A stretch of 64,000 nucleotides of DNA from Cyprinodon diabolis (Eukaryota; Chordata; Actinopteri; Cyprinodontiformes; Cyprinodontidae): NCBI GenBank assembly GCA_030533445.1, contig CM060065.1, positions 27,168,974 through 27,232,973 of the forward strand, in the 5' to 3' direction. The notes beneath the pieces are model-generated. The model saw only the letters and a list, made by a program, of their open reading frames with translations. It did not search any database and was not told where the DNA came from. A program made the translations under genes and the position numbers. Below are positions 38,111 to 48,346 of the stretch, piece after piece; positions within the stretch are counted from its first letter, which is position 1; each line of letters starts with the position of its first letter.

Positions 38111-41100
38111 ATGTCAGACACATCGAGTGATGCAGAGTCCTCCTGTGGCTGGACCATCATCAGTAATGAGGTAAGATCTTGTAGTTTTTGGCAGTTGCAA
38201 GAAAAACTTGGTTGTAATTTCCTGCATATTACATCTTATATTCAACATAAAATTATCTTGTAATTAAATGGTAAATGTTTACAGCTTATATCTGATTGGA
38301 TATTCACAAATCAGAGCTTTGTGAGAGGTATTCCAATTTTGATTGCATTTTAAGACTTTATCAAGCTATGAGAACTGAATTTAAAATATATTTTCTTATA
38401 TATTTATAATATATATATGATTATAGGGAGTGTATTTTAAACCAGATCTATTTAAAATGGGCACAGGGTTACACAGCTAACTTTACAGAAGGAGAAGTCT
38501 CTTTGTGTATTACTTAGACAATGTAGATTCTTATTTAAAATATCCAAAGTTATCCTGTTCCAAGATTGAATGGAGCAAGAGGGGTAACTTTGCTGTACTC
38601 TGTTCGACCTTCCTGTTTACTGCTGAAGGTCTTGCTCTCTCTTAACAATCTCACAGCTCAAATGATATACTAGTAGTTTAGCAAAGGTTGATGTTAGTAC
38701 CACAGGGTAGTGCTTTAAGATAAAACCAAACACATTGAGTCTTTTAGTTTCTGATTAACTGGTCAGGGATGATTACACTGAATTTCATTAGATTCTGGTC
38801 AACACTGGATTTTTAAAAGCTGTTAGTTTTTGTTTGTTCTCTTACTAACACGGTGAAACTTATACAGGCCCTTTTTTTTGCAAGTGAATTTTGCTCAGAG
38901 ATGGATAATGGAATGTTATAATCATACATATGAAGTAGTCCTTTAACCTAATCTCTGATCTGCTGCTGTAGGGTTCAGATATAGAGACACTGGGATCAGA
39001 GGCAGCAGCTGAATATGCCACTGAGCTGTCAGAGCAACCAAGTTTGGAAGAACCACAGCTGCTTGAATCACAAGCCTCATCACCGGCTGGTAAAAAGCTT
39101 GATAACTGTTCTTGTTTAAATAATTACGCAATACTGGTTTTAATGCAAGTAAGTGAAACAATGTTCAGCCCTTCAACTGAAATATATTTTACTGATTTCT
39201 ACAAACAGTTTAAGCAACAGAGTGATAGCGCAGAAGCCAGAAGGAAATATCATCATGATTCTCTTTTTTTTTCTTTGATCATTTTCCTTTGTAATATGTA
39301 TTTTGTTTATTACCAGTTTATATGGAACCTTAGCGTTGGCCAAATTAATGTTCTTTTGGTTGTGTTTTTTTCTAAGCATTTTATTATAAACATGTCAACG
39401 TCGTTCTGAAAATATGTAAAAAAGGAAAATCCCTTTATTGACAATGGGCAAATTCATTCTCTGCATTTAACCCATCCCCTTGGGGATTAGTGTTATTTTT
39501 AGTTCAATTACATTTAATTAATTCTATTTGAAGTTTTAATTTTTACAGTGTTGATCTAAATGAGTCACATTTATTTGATATTTAACTTAAGTTAAATGTT
39601 GAACTTTTATACTCTATATTAATTAGCCTAAATTGCTATGTTTATGCACATAAGTCAGGTTTATTGTGGCTGTGCATAAATATATATTTTTTAGTTTATG
39701 TATTTATTTATTTTTTGTACTCTTTCAGCTCTGGGTGTTGAAGAAATCTCTCTTGATGACACACTGGGAGAGCAGACTGTTGATGAGACCATGTGTGGTC
39801 TTGAGGTGAGAGGAGATAAATGTATATAAAGCAAATGTTAAAGTAAAACAGAACTGGTTATTAAATGGTTATTACCATCTGAAAATGTGTCCTGCAGGCT
39901 GGAAATGATGCTTCAGTCAAAGAGCATGTTTTTTCCTCGAGTGATCACTCTGACATTGTGACCTTGAGAGACCTGAGTGAGGGCCAGCATGGGGAGGAGG
40001 AGGCAGCCAGCTCTGAGGAGCTGTACCTCGGCACCTCCAGTAGCAGTCATTATACCTTCACTGCCACAGAGACAGGTACAGCTCCTTTTAAATCCCTTCT
40101 AAATAGTCAACAGCAATACATCCGATATATGTATAAATATACATATATCGGATGTATACATGTAAATGTATAAACATTCTCCTGTGCCTGAGCAGGTTTG
40201 TTGTTGAGTTACTGGAAACTTCACCAAACAGCTCCCTGGTAGCTGCTTGTTTCCTAATTTAAATTGAATTTATTCTAGCATGACCCTAACCTTGTTTAGC
40301 AGCTAACTGAACTAAAACTGATGGCTGCTTGTCAAGACTGAGAGATGTTGTGATGTAAGTTTGATGTGTGCACGAACAAAAGTCAAGCCTGAATGGAAAC
40401 TGTGGAACACTACAGACTTACAAAAAAAAAATAAAAATCCTTAAAAATTATTATACCTGGGGTTTGCTTTGGTGGCATCGTTGTGTGGTTAACGCACACG
40501 ACGCATGTATGGAGGCCTTAGTCATCGACGCGGGCGACCCAGGTTCGAATCCGGCCTGTAGTCCTTTCCCGCATATCTCTCCTCCTCTCATATCCCCTTT
40601 CCTGTCCGCCTACTGTCCATAAAAACGAGCCACCAGTGCCGTAAAAACTCAAAATAAAAACAAGTTATTATACCTTGATCCTAAAGTGATAGTGAGGCGT
40701 CATGAAGCGTTTCCACACATTAGCAAACTGTATTGATACCTCTCAATACCGTGTCACTGAATATTGACACCTGCTGGAGATTTAAAAACACTATTGGAAA
40801 CCTCTGACAGACTAAACTGATAACACTAACACTGATTTGATGACCTATACTAAAATCATTTTTAAAACCATTGTTTGCTTTAATGTATGTTTCATATTTT
40901 CGTTTTAATTGAAAATATGTTTGATATTTTCAGATTTTTAGACATTCCATAAATTTGAAGAGATAAGGGGAAAATTTAAGTGAGCATGTGGGATTAGGAT
41001 TTATTTATTTCAGATAATAACTACAGGAAGAACAGCAAACTAGGAGTCAATGTGAATTCGGATAAGCTGAGTGATAATTAAGAGGAACAGGATGACACAA

Positions 41101-44100
41101 GAAAATTCATTCAAATATGAGATCAGAATGGTCCCTCTCGGCTAAAACATTTCTTTCCCCTGATTGAACTGCTCTGTCTGACACATTGCTGTTTTTTTCT
41201 TCTCCAAGATCCATTTTTCTTGATTAATTTGATGATAAACCATAAAAGATCATTATTTTTTGTGGCAAATTCATAGTGTTGAAAGATGCGCTTATAAACA
41301 CAATTTAGAGTGTCAGTCCATTCAAAACAGCTCCTGTATCGGCGACGTGACTTTCTAGAAACGATACGCGCACCGACACAGGTTTTTGCTGTTAGAGCTC
41401 TACACATGCACCGATTTATCGCTGTTGCTGCACCCATCACTAGATGGTAGATATCTTATTTAATTATATTTATTCCTTATGCTGTTTATATCAGTTATGA
41501 TCCTCCATTTTTCCCCAGCAGGGACTTCAAATTTGGAATGCCTGAATTTCTTATTTTAGATAATGAAATTAAATGTCCAGAGTTATAATGTAGAATCAAA
41601 CACTCTAAATACTTGTGTGCCTGATAAACCCATTGACCAGATTATTAAAACATCTGTCTTCCAAACCTATTTAAATGCTTTGAACTTCTTTCATTTTTAA
41701 TGACCTTCTGCCACATGTCCTGTTAACCTTGTTGTTACTGTGGGGATGCTGTTTTCAGGGTGATGTAAAGGTTGAGTTTTCTTCCACACAGTTATTTACA
41801 CTTCATGATGTTCAGTTTTGCTCTCTGTCCCCATTTTTGACGTGTCCCCTTCCTATAAATGAACCATGGTCTGGTTTATGTTAGATTGAAATCGGGCATC
41901 CAGGAGGTTTGAAACCAACAGAGCTGCAAACTGCAGATTCTGGGTGCAGAAGGATGATCTGTGATGATCTCTGATTTTCTGTGGTGTTCCTTAACTTTAA
42001 AGATATATTCTTTGCAGCTTGTTAGTCATGCCATCTATGGATGCATTTAAAGATTTGCTTTTTATAAAACTTAAGTCAAATTTATAATGTAAGGTATTTG
42101 AAGGATGGTTAGTAATGTGCAGAGTGTTTTTTTGCCATTTTGGTTCTAGAACGAATAGCCAAAATGTTAATGCAGATTAAAATAATTTTTGTTAGTTATT
42201 TGCAAAGTAAACCAATATAAAGGACACTTTTTCTATGGCTTATATTTTTATTGATATTTGATGAGAGATTTTCAAACATTTCAACATTTTGGGGTTTGCA
42301 TGTTAAGTAAACAGTTCACTTCACATGGTTGTATAATATCCACCTCACTAGCATGTGCTGGAAAGGAAAACATGATGAAAAACAACCGTGTGCCATTCAG
42401 TAGGTTCAAGAAGGTGCTGATTTATAATTTTTACCGGAGTATTGTTCTGGGATAATAAGTATGAACCGTTTAATCAATATTAGAGAAATCATACTCGGCA
42501 AATATTTGCAGCTTGATGGAAGATGGCTCAGAAACTACTTTAAATGCATGAAGGGGTGAGCATTTTGGGAGCTCTTACCAATTACCACATGAATTTCCTC
42601 AAGGTGTGTAAGACTATTTGCTTTGGGCTTTAAACTGCAAAAGTGTTACACCATCTAACTGCAGACAGCACACTGCACAGCATTAAACTATAGGTACAGT
42701 AAACACCCTCACCTACATCCTCTTATGCTGCTGATAAAATCAGGAAGGTCTCTTTTCAGATCTGCTCCTCCACAGTAAGGCTAAACCTGATGGTAGAAGT
42801 GTGGAAATCTCTGAGACATTTTCAGATTTTGAAGAAAAATGTAAATGCAGATGTGATGGCTATGGTTTAGCATAAGGGTCCATTATATTCAAAATAATAT
42901 CCTATTGGGACATTTGATAAGTACCAAGTTCTTGCATGATTTGAAAGATAATTGCAAAGCTACCTCTCTGAAACTTTACACATGGACATTAGACGACTGG
43001 GGAATGAATCCCAGAAACACCCAGACAGTTTTAAACAACGCTTGAGGTCATAATGGGTTGGTTTACTTTCCTCCTTTTGGTGTCAACATCCTCATCTGTT
43101 TTTTATGTGGAATGTAGCCTTTCCAGCACAGCAGCCAGCGCTGACAAACTCCAGCAGCAGTGAAGACGAAGATGCATGGAGCTCCAGCCCCATTTTACGA
43201 AAGCGAAGGGTTAGGAAGAACACCACGAGCATTGTGACCGATCCAGAGGAGGAGGAGGTGTTGCAAGACTCACTGTTTAGTGAGCCAGAGAAGAAGGAAG
43301 AGCTGCAGCAGCAGCAGCAGGCCGACTGGGTGGAGGTGAGACCTAATGCTGCTCATGACGACCGAGAGCAAGGCTTGGATGGGAACATCCTTAACAAATG
43401 CATCCTGCTCGCCCTCATTATCGCTGTCAGCATGGGCTTCGGCCACTTCTATGGTAACTCCACACTTCTACTCTAACATGCATAGACGTGCACGTACAGA
43501 TAAGTGGAAATAATCAGTTTGACCAATTTTTCCTGTAGGAACGGTCCAGATTAAGGAAAGACAGAAAACCAGCGGAATTGAGCACATGGATGTGAGGGAT
43601 CTACTTAAGCAGCATGATGGAGATTGGCATTTAACACAGCAGGTTGGTTATTAAACATAATGTTTGATAAACATCCGTGAGTAATTACAATCACTGAATG
43701 TCAACTTAGAAGGCTAAATAAATACATTTGTTGCTTCTTCTTTTTATGAGAACTAGCTGAGTGAAAAATATATATATATGTATATATTCTACTTTCTCTG
43801 TAAAATGATTATGAATGAACTGAATTCAGTATTAATAGAGATATAAGCATTTACAGATTGTTACAAAAACCAGGAGATGTGAAGTCCCATTTCACTTTAA
43901 CCCCTCACACCTCGCCTCATTGTCCGAGGCTTCATATCTCTCATTACATATGATGGAGCAGGAGAGTTCACAAAACTTCTTTGGTAGTTCACAGGTCTGT
44001 ACAGATTAGTCATTAAAGGATTTAAAGGCGTGTGGTTAGACTGGTCGTCTGGCAATGCTGTAAAGCTATCACACCCTGGTCAGGCTTCAGTTAGGGTAAT

Positions 44101-47100
44101 ATTACAGGCTTGGTGGTGCAGCTGTTGCTGTGCACACAGAGTCCCATTGCTACTCTGGTTGTAACTAAAAAGATCTCACCAGTTTCCACAATGATAAATA
44201 AAACACAGTAAAAAGGCCACCTTAATGAATGTCTCAAAGAGTCGACTAAATGCAATCAAATACTGTCGCTGCAAGCTCATCCAGGGGAAGCATGTCTAGC
44301 AAGTCAATGACTGGATGCAGTGGTTTTCCTTGACATAAACTTTTACCAATCTGACCGTATTATCTCTGTAAAATAGCCTGAGATGACATGAGTTGTGAAT
44401 TGGCACTATATAAATAAATACAACTGAATTGAGTTGAGTTAATAGGCTGGGATGCTCTTGATTCCTTGCTGCATAAAAAAATGCGCACACCTCCAAATTG
44501 CACAAACTTTGGTGTATATTTGCAGTTGGGTTTGTCAAATGACAAAAGTACTAGTCAGGCTGGGAAAAAAAGAAAAAAAAGATCATGATGAGGTGGATAA
44601 CCTGAGCAGGTGTGTTTATGAAATGATAGTAAACCAGAATAATTCATCCAAACACCCCAAACAAATCAACCCCTCAGCACTGAGGCATGTTAAATGGGAT
44701 CTCTTTCACGCTCCAGATGAATTTAGATGCCATTTTCTGCTCCATATCAGGGTTGGGAGTGATGATAGTGGTGCAGAAACCTTCAATTATTAAGGGAAAG
44801 AAGACTTTTTAAATTTTCTTTTTGAACAGTTTCCGGAGGTATATTTTATAAGTAATTGGAGATTAAGTGTTGAAGAAGGGAGAATAAGTTCATAATTTAA
44901 ACCTAAAAAAATTCAAATATATTGTCTTGATGATTTGACTAATTCAACTTTTTTCTTTTTATCCTTAACCCATGGATCATCTCAATCAGTTTGGCCAAGA
45001 TAGTCCCGATGAGCAGCAGATTATAAATTTTGCTCTCAGAAGTGATTAAGAAGATAAAGGAAGAAAACAAGGAGTCTGAAACAAAACCTTTTCAAATTTA
45101 GATAAATTCCCATGATCTCAGTTATTTAACACTAGAACTCCCAAGGCCTGTCATTTGGATGCCTCTAAGATAAGGGAAAGAACTTTATTTGCATTATTCA
45201 TATGTTGCTCATGTTAACTGACTTTTCCTGTTTCTATATTTTCTTAATTTTAATGTAGTTTTTAAAATAAAATAAAAACCTAAAAAATATTTTGATGGCT
45301 GTTAGTTGCATTATAAATTCTCGATTATTGAAGCTCTACCTAGTACTATTTGGCTTATACCGACAAATGGCTTTCAGAAGAAAATCTAACAACGAAACAG
45401 GTTTTAGAAATGCTTCAAAATATTGATTATAGCGATTCTGGCGGAGAGGGAGAGACCGATGATGAGGACTGGGTAGGAAGCGGCTCAGATTCTGACCCAT
45501 ACATGGGAAAACGCAGTCATATTAGGGACCAATCAGACAATAGTAAAACTTTTGTACAAGGTTTGGATAGCACTGCCAACATCTCAGCCTTTAAAAATGT
45601 ATATATTAGACCTGATATAATGTCTACATATCCACAATGAGTTTATATCGTACACTAAAACCATTTCAGTTGATGACATCATCACTACTCATGTGTTCCA
45701 TTGGGAAAAATGTCACCCCTCAAATTGGCGGCCAGTGGGAGTTCTAGTAGGATCAGAATCCTGGGAGTCCTAGTGTTAAACAGAAATAATTGGTTACTTA
45801 ACCTTTAAATGGATAAGCAGAAACTTATCTTTCTTTTCTTGTCAAGGTCCAGAGAGATTCCCTGGAAAAGGTTCTGAAACAGTCCATGGAAGAGAGAACG
45901 GACGTCGTGTCTCAGCAGCAGCGTCTAACAGATGAAAACCTCAAGCTGAGAAGCTCTCTGGAGCGTGAGGAAAAATCTTTGTCCGTTTTACAGGAGGAGT
46001 TGAAAAACTTGCACTCAAAGATTCAAGATCTGGAGGCTAGGGGAGTGGATTCACTGCTGTCAGAAAACCAGAGGCTGAAAGAGCAGCTGGAGGAGGGGCA
46101 GTGGATGATCAGAGACTTTCAGGTTCAGAGGAAAGACATGATGGCTGAAGCTCATATGCTCAGGATGAAGCTGGACAGAGAGAGGAAGGTCACGGAGGAG
46201 CTGAGGAATGAGCTGAGTGCTCTGAGGAGTCATGTTTCTAAATCTAACAAGGAGAGCGGGTCAGAAGCAGAAGATTGGGAGAAACGTCTGCTGGAGCTGC
46301 AGAAGAAGCTGAGTTTCGAGCAGCAGCGCTCCGACCTGTGGGAGAGGCTGTACGTGGAAACCAAAGAGGAGAAGGCCGAAGGAGACAGAGAATCCAAAGT
46401 AAAAAGAACCAGACGGGGAATGGCCGGGAAAATGAAGGAGACGTTTGATGCTGTGAAAAACTCCACCAAAGACTTCGTCCACCACCATAAGGAGCAGATT
46501 AAGAAAGCCAAAGAGGCTGTGAAAGAAAACCTGCAGAAGTTTTCTGATTCGGTCAAATCAACATTCAAACACTTTAAGGATTCAGCCTCAACCTTCATCA
46601 ACAAAGCGCAGAGATTTTATAACAAGAAGCATGACAAAGCAAACACTGACGAGTCATGGCAGCATCCAGCCCAGAAACCCCACCACCGACACAAAACATC
46701 CTCCTCCCACAATGACAACAACACACGGAAATCAGCCGGGAAAGTTCTCCAGGACCAAGAGAGCAACCAGAGGAGAAGCATGAAAGGATGCAGCGGGGTC
46801 TTTGACTGCGCCTACCAGGAGTCCACCAGCCTCTTCAACAAAGCCACGGAGCCGATCAGAGCCGACGAGTTCAACCTGCTGCTACAGAGCTACCTGCAGC
46901 AGGAAGTGGACCACTTCTACCACTGGAACGAGCTGGGAGCCTTCATCAACGGCTTCTTTCATAACGGACTCTTCATCCACGACAGCATGCTCTTCACAGA
47001 CTTCATAAGCAAGGTTGAAAGCTACCTGGCTGACATCCAGGAATATCATGGCTTAGATGACGACATGTTCAGGGACTTGGACGACTACATCTACAGGCAC

Positions 47101-47795
47101 TTCTTTGGAGAAGGATATACCAAGAGTTACAGCCCGCGGTAAGTCTCCTCTGGAATCACATCTCAAAAACAGAAACTCGATGACCTTTGTGCAAAATCTG
47201 AGGAATTTCCTGCTAGAAGAAACCTAAGCCTAAAAACACAAGGAATAAACAGGCTGACTCTGTGAACTCCTCACTAAACAACTGGTTCAGTACAGAGACT
47301 AAATTACTCTCAAGAAGGTGACCTCTGAAGGTGATTGATTGCATTACTTTATTTACTATCAGAGGGGGATGAATACTCAAATCATTTTTAATTTTATTTA
47401 TCAAAAATGGTAACACAAAAAAACATTTTCCCTTTCACCGCGCACTTATCCATTACTTTTTATGGCTCTATCCAGTAAAATTCCAGTAAAACAAATCAAG
47501 TTTTGCTGTTTCGATCTAACTAAAATGTAAAAAGACTTATTTGATACAAGTTTTATGTCTTTAACTGTGTCTTTCTATGATTTTTTTTCTCTCTGATCTT
47601 AGAGGGCCGTTTCCAAGGCCCGACACTGACTCAAAGGAAGACTGGAGAGCAAGGCATCAGCAGAGGAAACAGCCGAGGGGCAGATCTCGTCCTCACTGTT
47701 CTCGCAAGATGAGCCGATCAGGAAGAAACGCAGACAGACACATGGCTGATGTGAAAATTGAACTGGGCCCGATGCCCTTTGACCCCAAATACTAA
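38111..47795 (+). CDS. ccpg1: Cell cycle progression protein 1, ER-phagy receptor (8 coding exons)
   Basis: Coding exons: 38111-38170, 38972-39089, 39729-39805, 39898-40075, 43127-43453, 43539-43642, 45847-47138, 47603-47795; a 5' exon piece begins at 38088. Phases agree and give 782 residues (human about 757). Cytosolic N-terminus starts MSDTSSDAESSCGWTIISNE: Trp14-Thr-Ile-Ile17 is the LC3/GABARAP-interacting core, and SDIETL (22-27) and SDIVTL (103-108) match the two FIP200-binding motifs. Residues 152-226 are acidic and phosphosite-like with a five-Gln run. Membrane span about 236-253 (ILLALIIAVSMGFGHF) makes a type II protein. A long coiled coil (about 289-430) and a Lys-rich conserved luminal domain follow, ending with GPMPFDPKY. 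Known role: UPR-induced receptor for selective ER autophagy. It converges with pigb. Exon 5 (of those listed) has a second acceptor 9 nt upstream, adding three residues in frame. Confidence 0.95.
38171..38971 (+). other. ccpg1 intron after first coding exon
   Basis: AT-rich intron; no gene or clear repeat seen. Confidence 0.8.
39427..39500 (-). repeat. SINE 3'-tail fragment
   Basis: TTCTCTGCATTTAACCCATC is the reverse complement of the GATGGGTTAAATGCAGAGAA tail found on a widespread fish tRNA-derived SINE. The equivalent part of the fuller plus-strand copy at 51718-51915 reads GATGAGTTAAATGGATAGAG. Only the tail remains. Confidence 0.5.
40116..40157. repeat. Perfect palindrome, 18-bp arms, 6-nt loop
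   Basis: Arm ATACATCCGATATATGTA (40116-40133), loop TAAATA (40134-40139), and its exact reverse complement (40140-40157). It starts 41 bp after an exon donor of ccpg1. Confidence 0.95.
40459..40664 (+). mobile_element. tRNA-derived SINE with intact 11-bp target duplications
   Basis: A 206-bp element with pol III box A (TGGTTAACGC from 40486) and a perfect box B, GGTTCGAATCC (40542-40552). The pyrimidine-rich body and A-rich tail are typical of percomorph SINEs. The flanks are identical TTATTATACCT at 40448-40458 and 40665-40675, showing LINE-assisted insertion. Confidence 0.88.
40690..41105 (-). repeat. Inverted repeat pair, right arm
   Basis: Reverse complement of the element at 36445-36905, about 3.8 kb away, lying in ccpg1 intron 4 just beside the SINE. 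Same block order, with substitutions and small indels. Confidence 0.75.
44350..44445 (+). repeat. L2-like LINE 3' end fragment
   Basis: CCTGAGATGACATGAGTTGT, then GAATTGGCACTATATAAATA and a short ACTGAATTGAG tail is the familiar 3' end of fish L2-type LINEs with its degenerate terminal short repeat. No ORF part is recognisable upstream. Confidence 0.5.
45130..45775 (+). mobile_element. piggyBac-type non-autonomous element (646 bp)
   Basis: Flanked on both sides by TTAA (45126-45129 and 45776-45779), the piggyBac target site. Termini are CACTAGAACTCCC on the left and GGGAGTCCTAGTG on the right: 12 of 13 bp match as inverted repeats. An inner GGGAGTTCTAG at 45738-45748 repeats the terminal word. 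Inside, 45395-45640 encodes an acidic stretch (DSGGEGETDDEDWVGSGSDS) followed by a short tail, like the N-terminus of a piggyBac transposase. The catalytic core is absent, so the copy cannot move itself. It sits in ccpg1 intron 6, sense orientation. Confidence 0.85.
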
Positions 47796-47983
47796 AAGAA
47801 AATCATCATGAAAGCTTTTTTTTTTTTTTTGGCAATTTTGCACAATTCTTTTTTTTTTTCAAGCTACTGAGTGTCCCAGCCCTGTGGTATGTTTTAACAA
47901 TTTAAAAGTTTTAATGGCAATGTGGGACTTTCCTGCTTTAAGTTAACTCTTGGATTGTTTCCATGCTTATTGAAAAAATATAA

Positions 47984-47989
47984 AATAAA
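47984..47989 (+). terminator. ccpg1 polyadenylation signal
   Basis: AATAAA about 190 nt after the ccpg1 stop codon; the first canonical signal on the plus strand there, giving a 3' end near 48005. Confidence 0.65.
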
Positions 47990-48275
47990 TGTAATTTAAA
48001 TCAATACTTGAGCTAATCATCCATCTGTTGCCATGCTTAACACAATCCAAGAGGTTTAGCTTGTAGGTGTATGAAGGTTTTCTTTGACCAGTTTGTGACG
48101 TGAGTGACTTTAGAGTTCAGCTGTTTTCTAACATTCCACCTCGTGTCTCGTTTTAACTGGAGCCTTTGTTTTATTTCAGCTTAAACATCTCTTTAAAAAA
48201 GACTGGAAAATAACTTCTTAGTTAAACTTTAGATGGAAATAAAATGTTAAAAAAGTAAATATTAAATTTCAAATA

Positions 48276-48281
48276 TTTATT
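48276..48281 (-). terminator. pigb polyadenylation signal
   Basis: AATAAA on the minus strand (TTTATT as written) about 66 nt beyond the pigb stop codon. It leaves only about 250 bp between the predicted 3' ends of pigb and ccpg1. Confidence 0.6.
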
Positions 48282-48346
48282 ACAGTAGCAAACCGTTACA
48301 TTGTCACAGAATATTTTCATCATTGGTGTTTGTTTCTGCTGCTTTG

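Larger units (their letters stand above)
40076..43126 (+). other. ccpg1 intron 4 (3.05 kb)
   Basis: Holds an 18-bp-arm palindrome (40116-40157), a SINE with intact target duplications (40459-40664) and the right arm of the inverted repeat pair (40690-41105). From 41.2 to 43.1 kb nothing recognisable. Confidence 0.8.
43643..45846 (+). other. ccpg1 intron 6 (2.2 kb)
   Basis: Contains an L2-like LINE tail (44350-44445) and the piggyBac-type element (45130-45775). No coding exon in the remainder. Confidence 0.8.

Noticed and set aside
40459..40664. Functional tRNA gene
   Set aside because: Box A and B are present but no cloverleaf acceptor stem was seen; the body, tail and target duplications identify a SINE.
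46230..46604. Minus-strand ORFs within the ccpg1 large exon
   Set aside because: Mirror frames of the real coiled-coil coding sequence.
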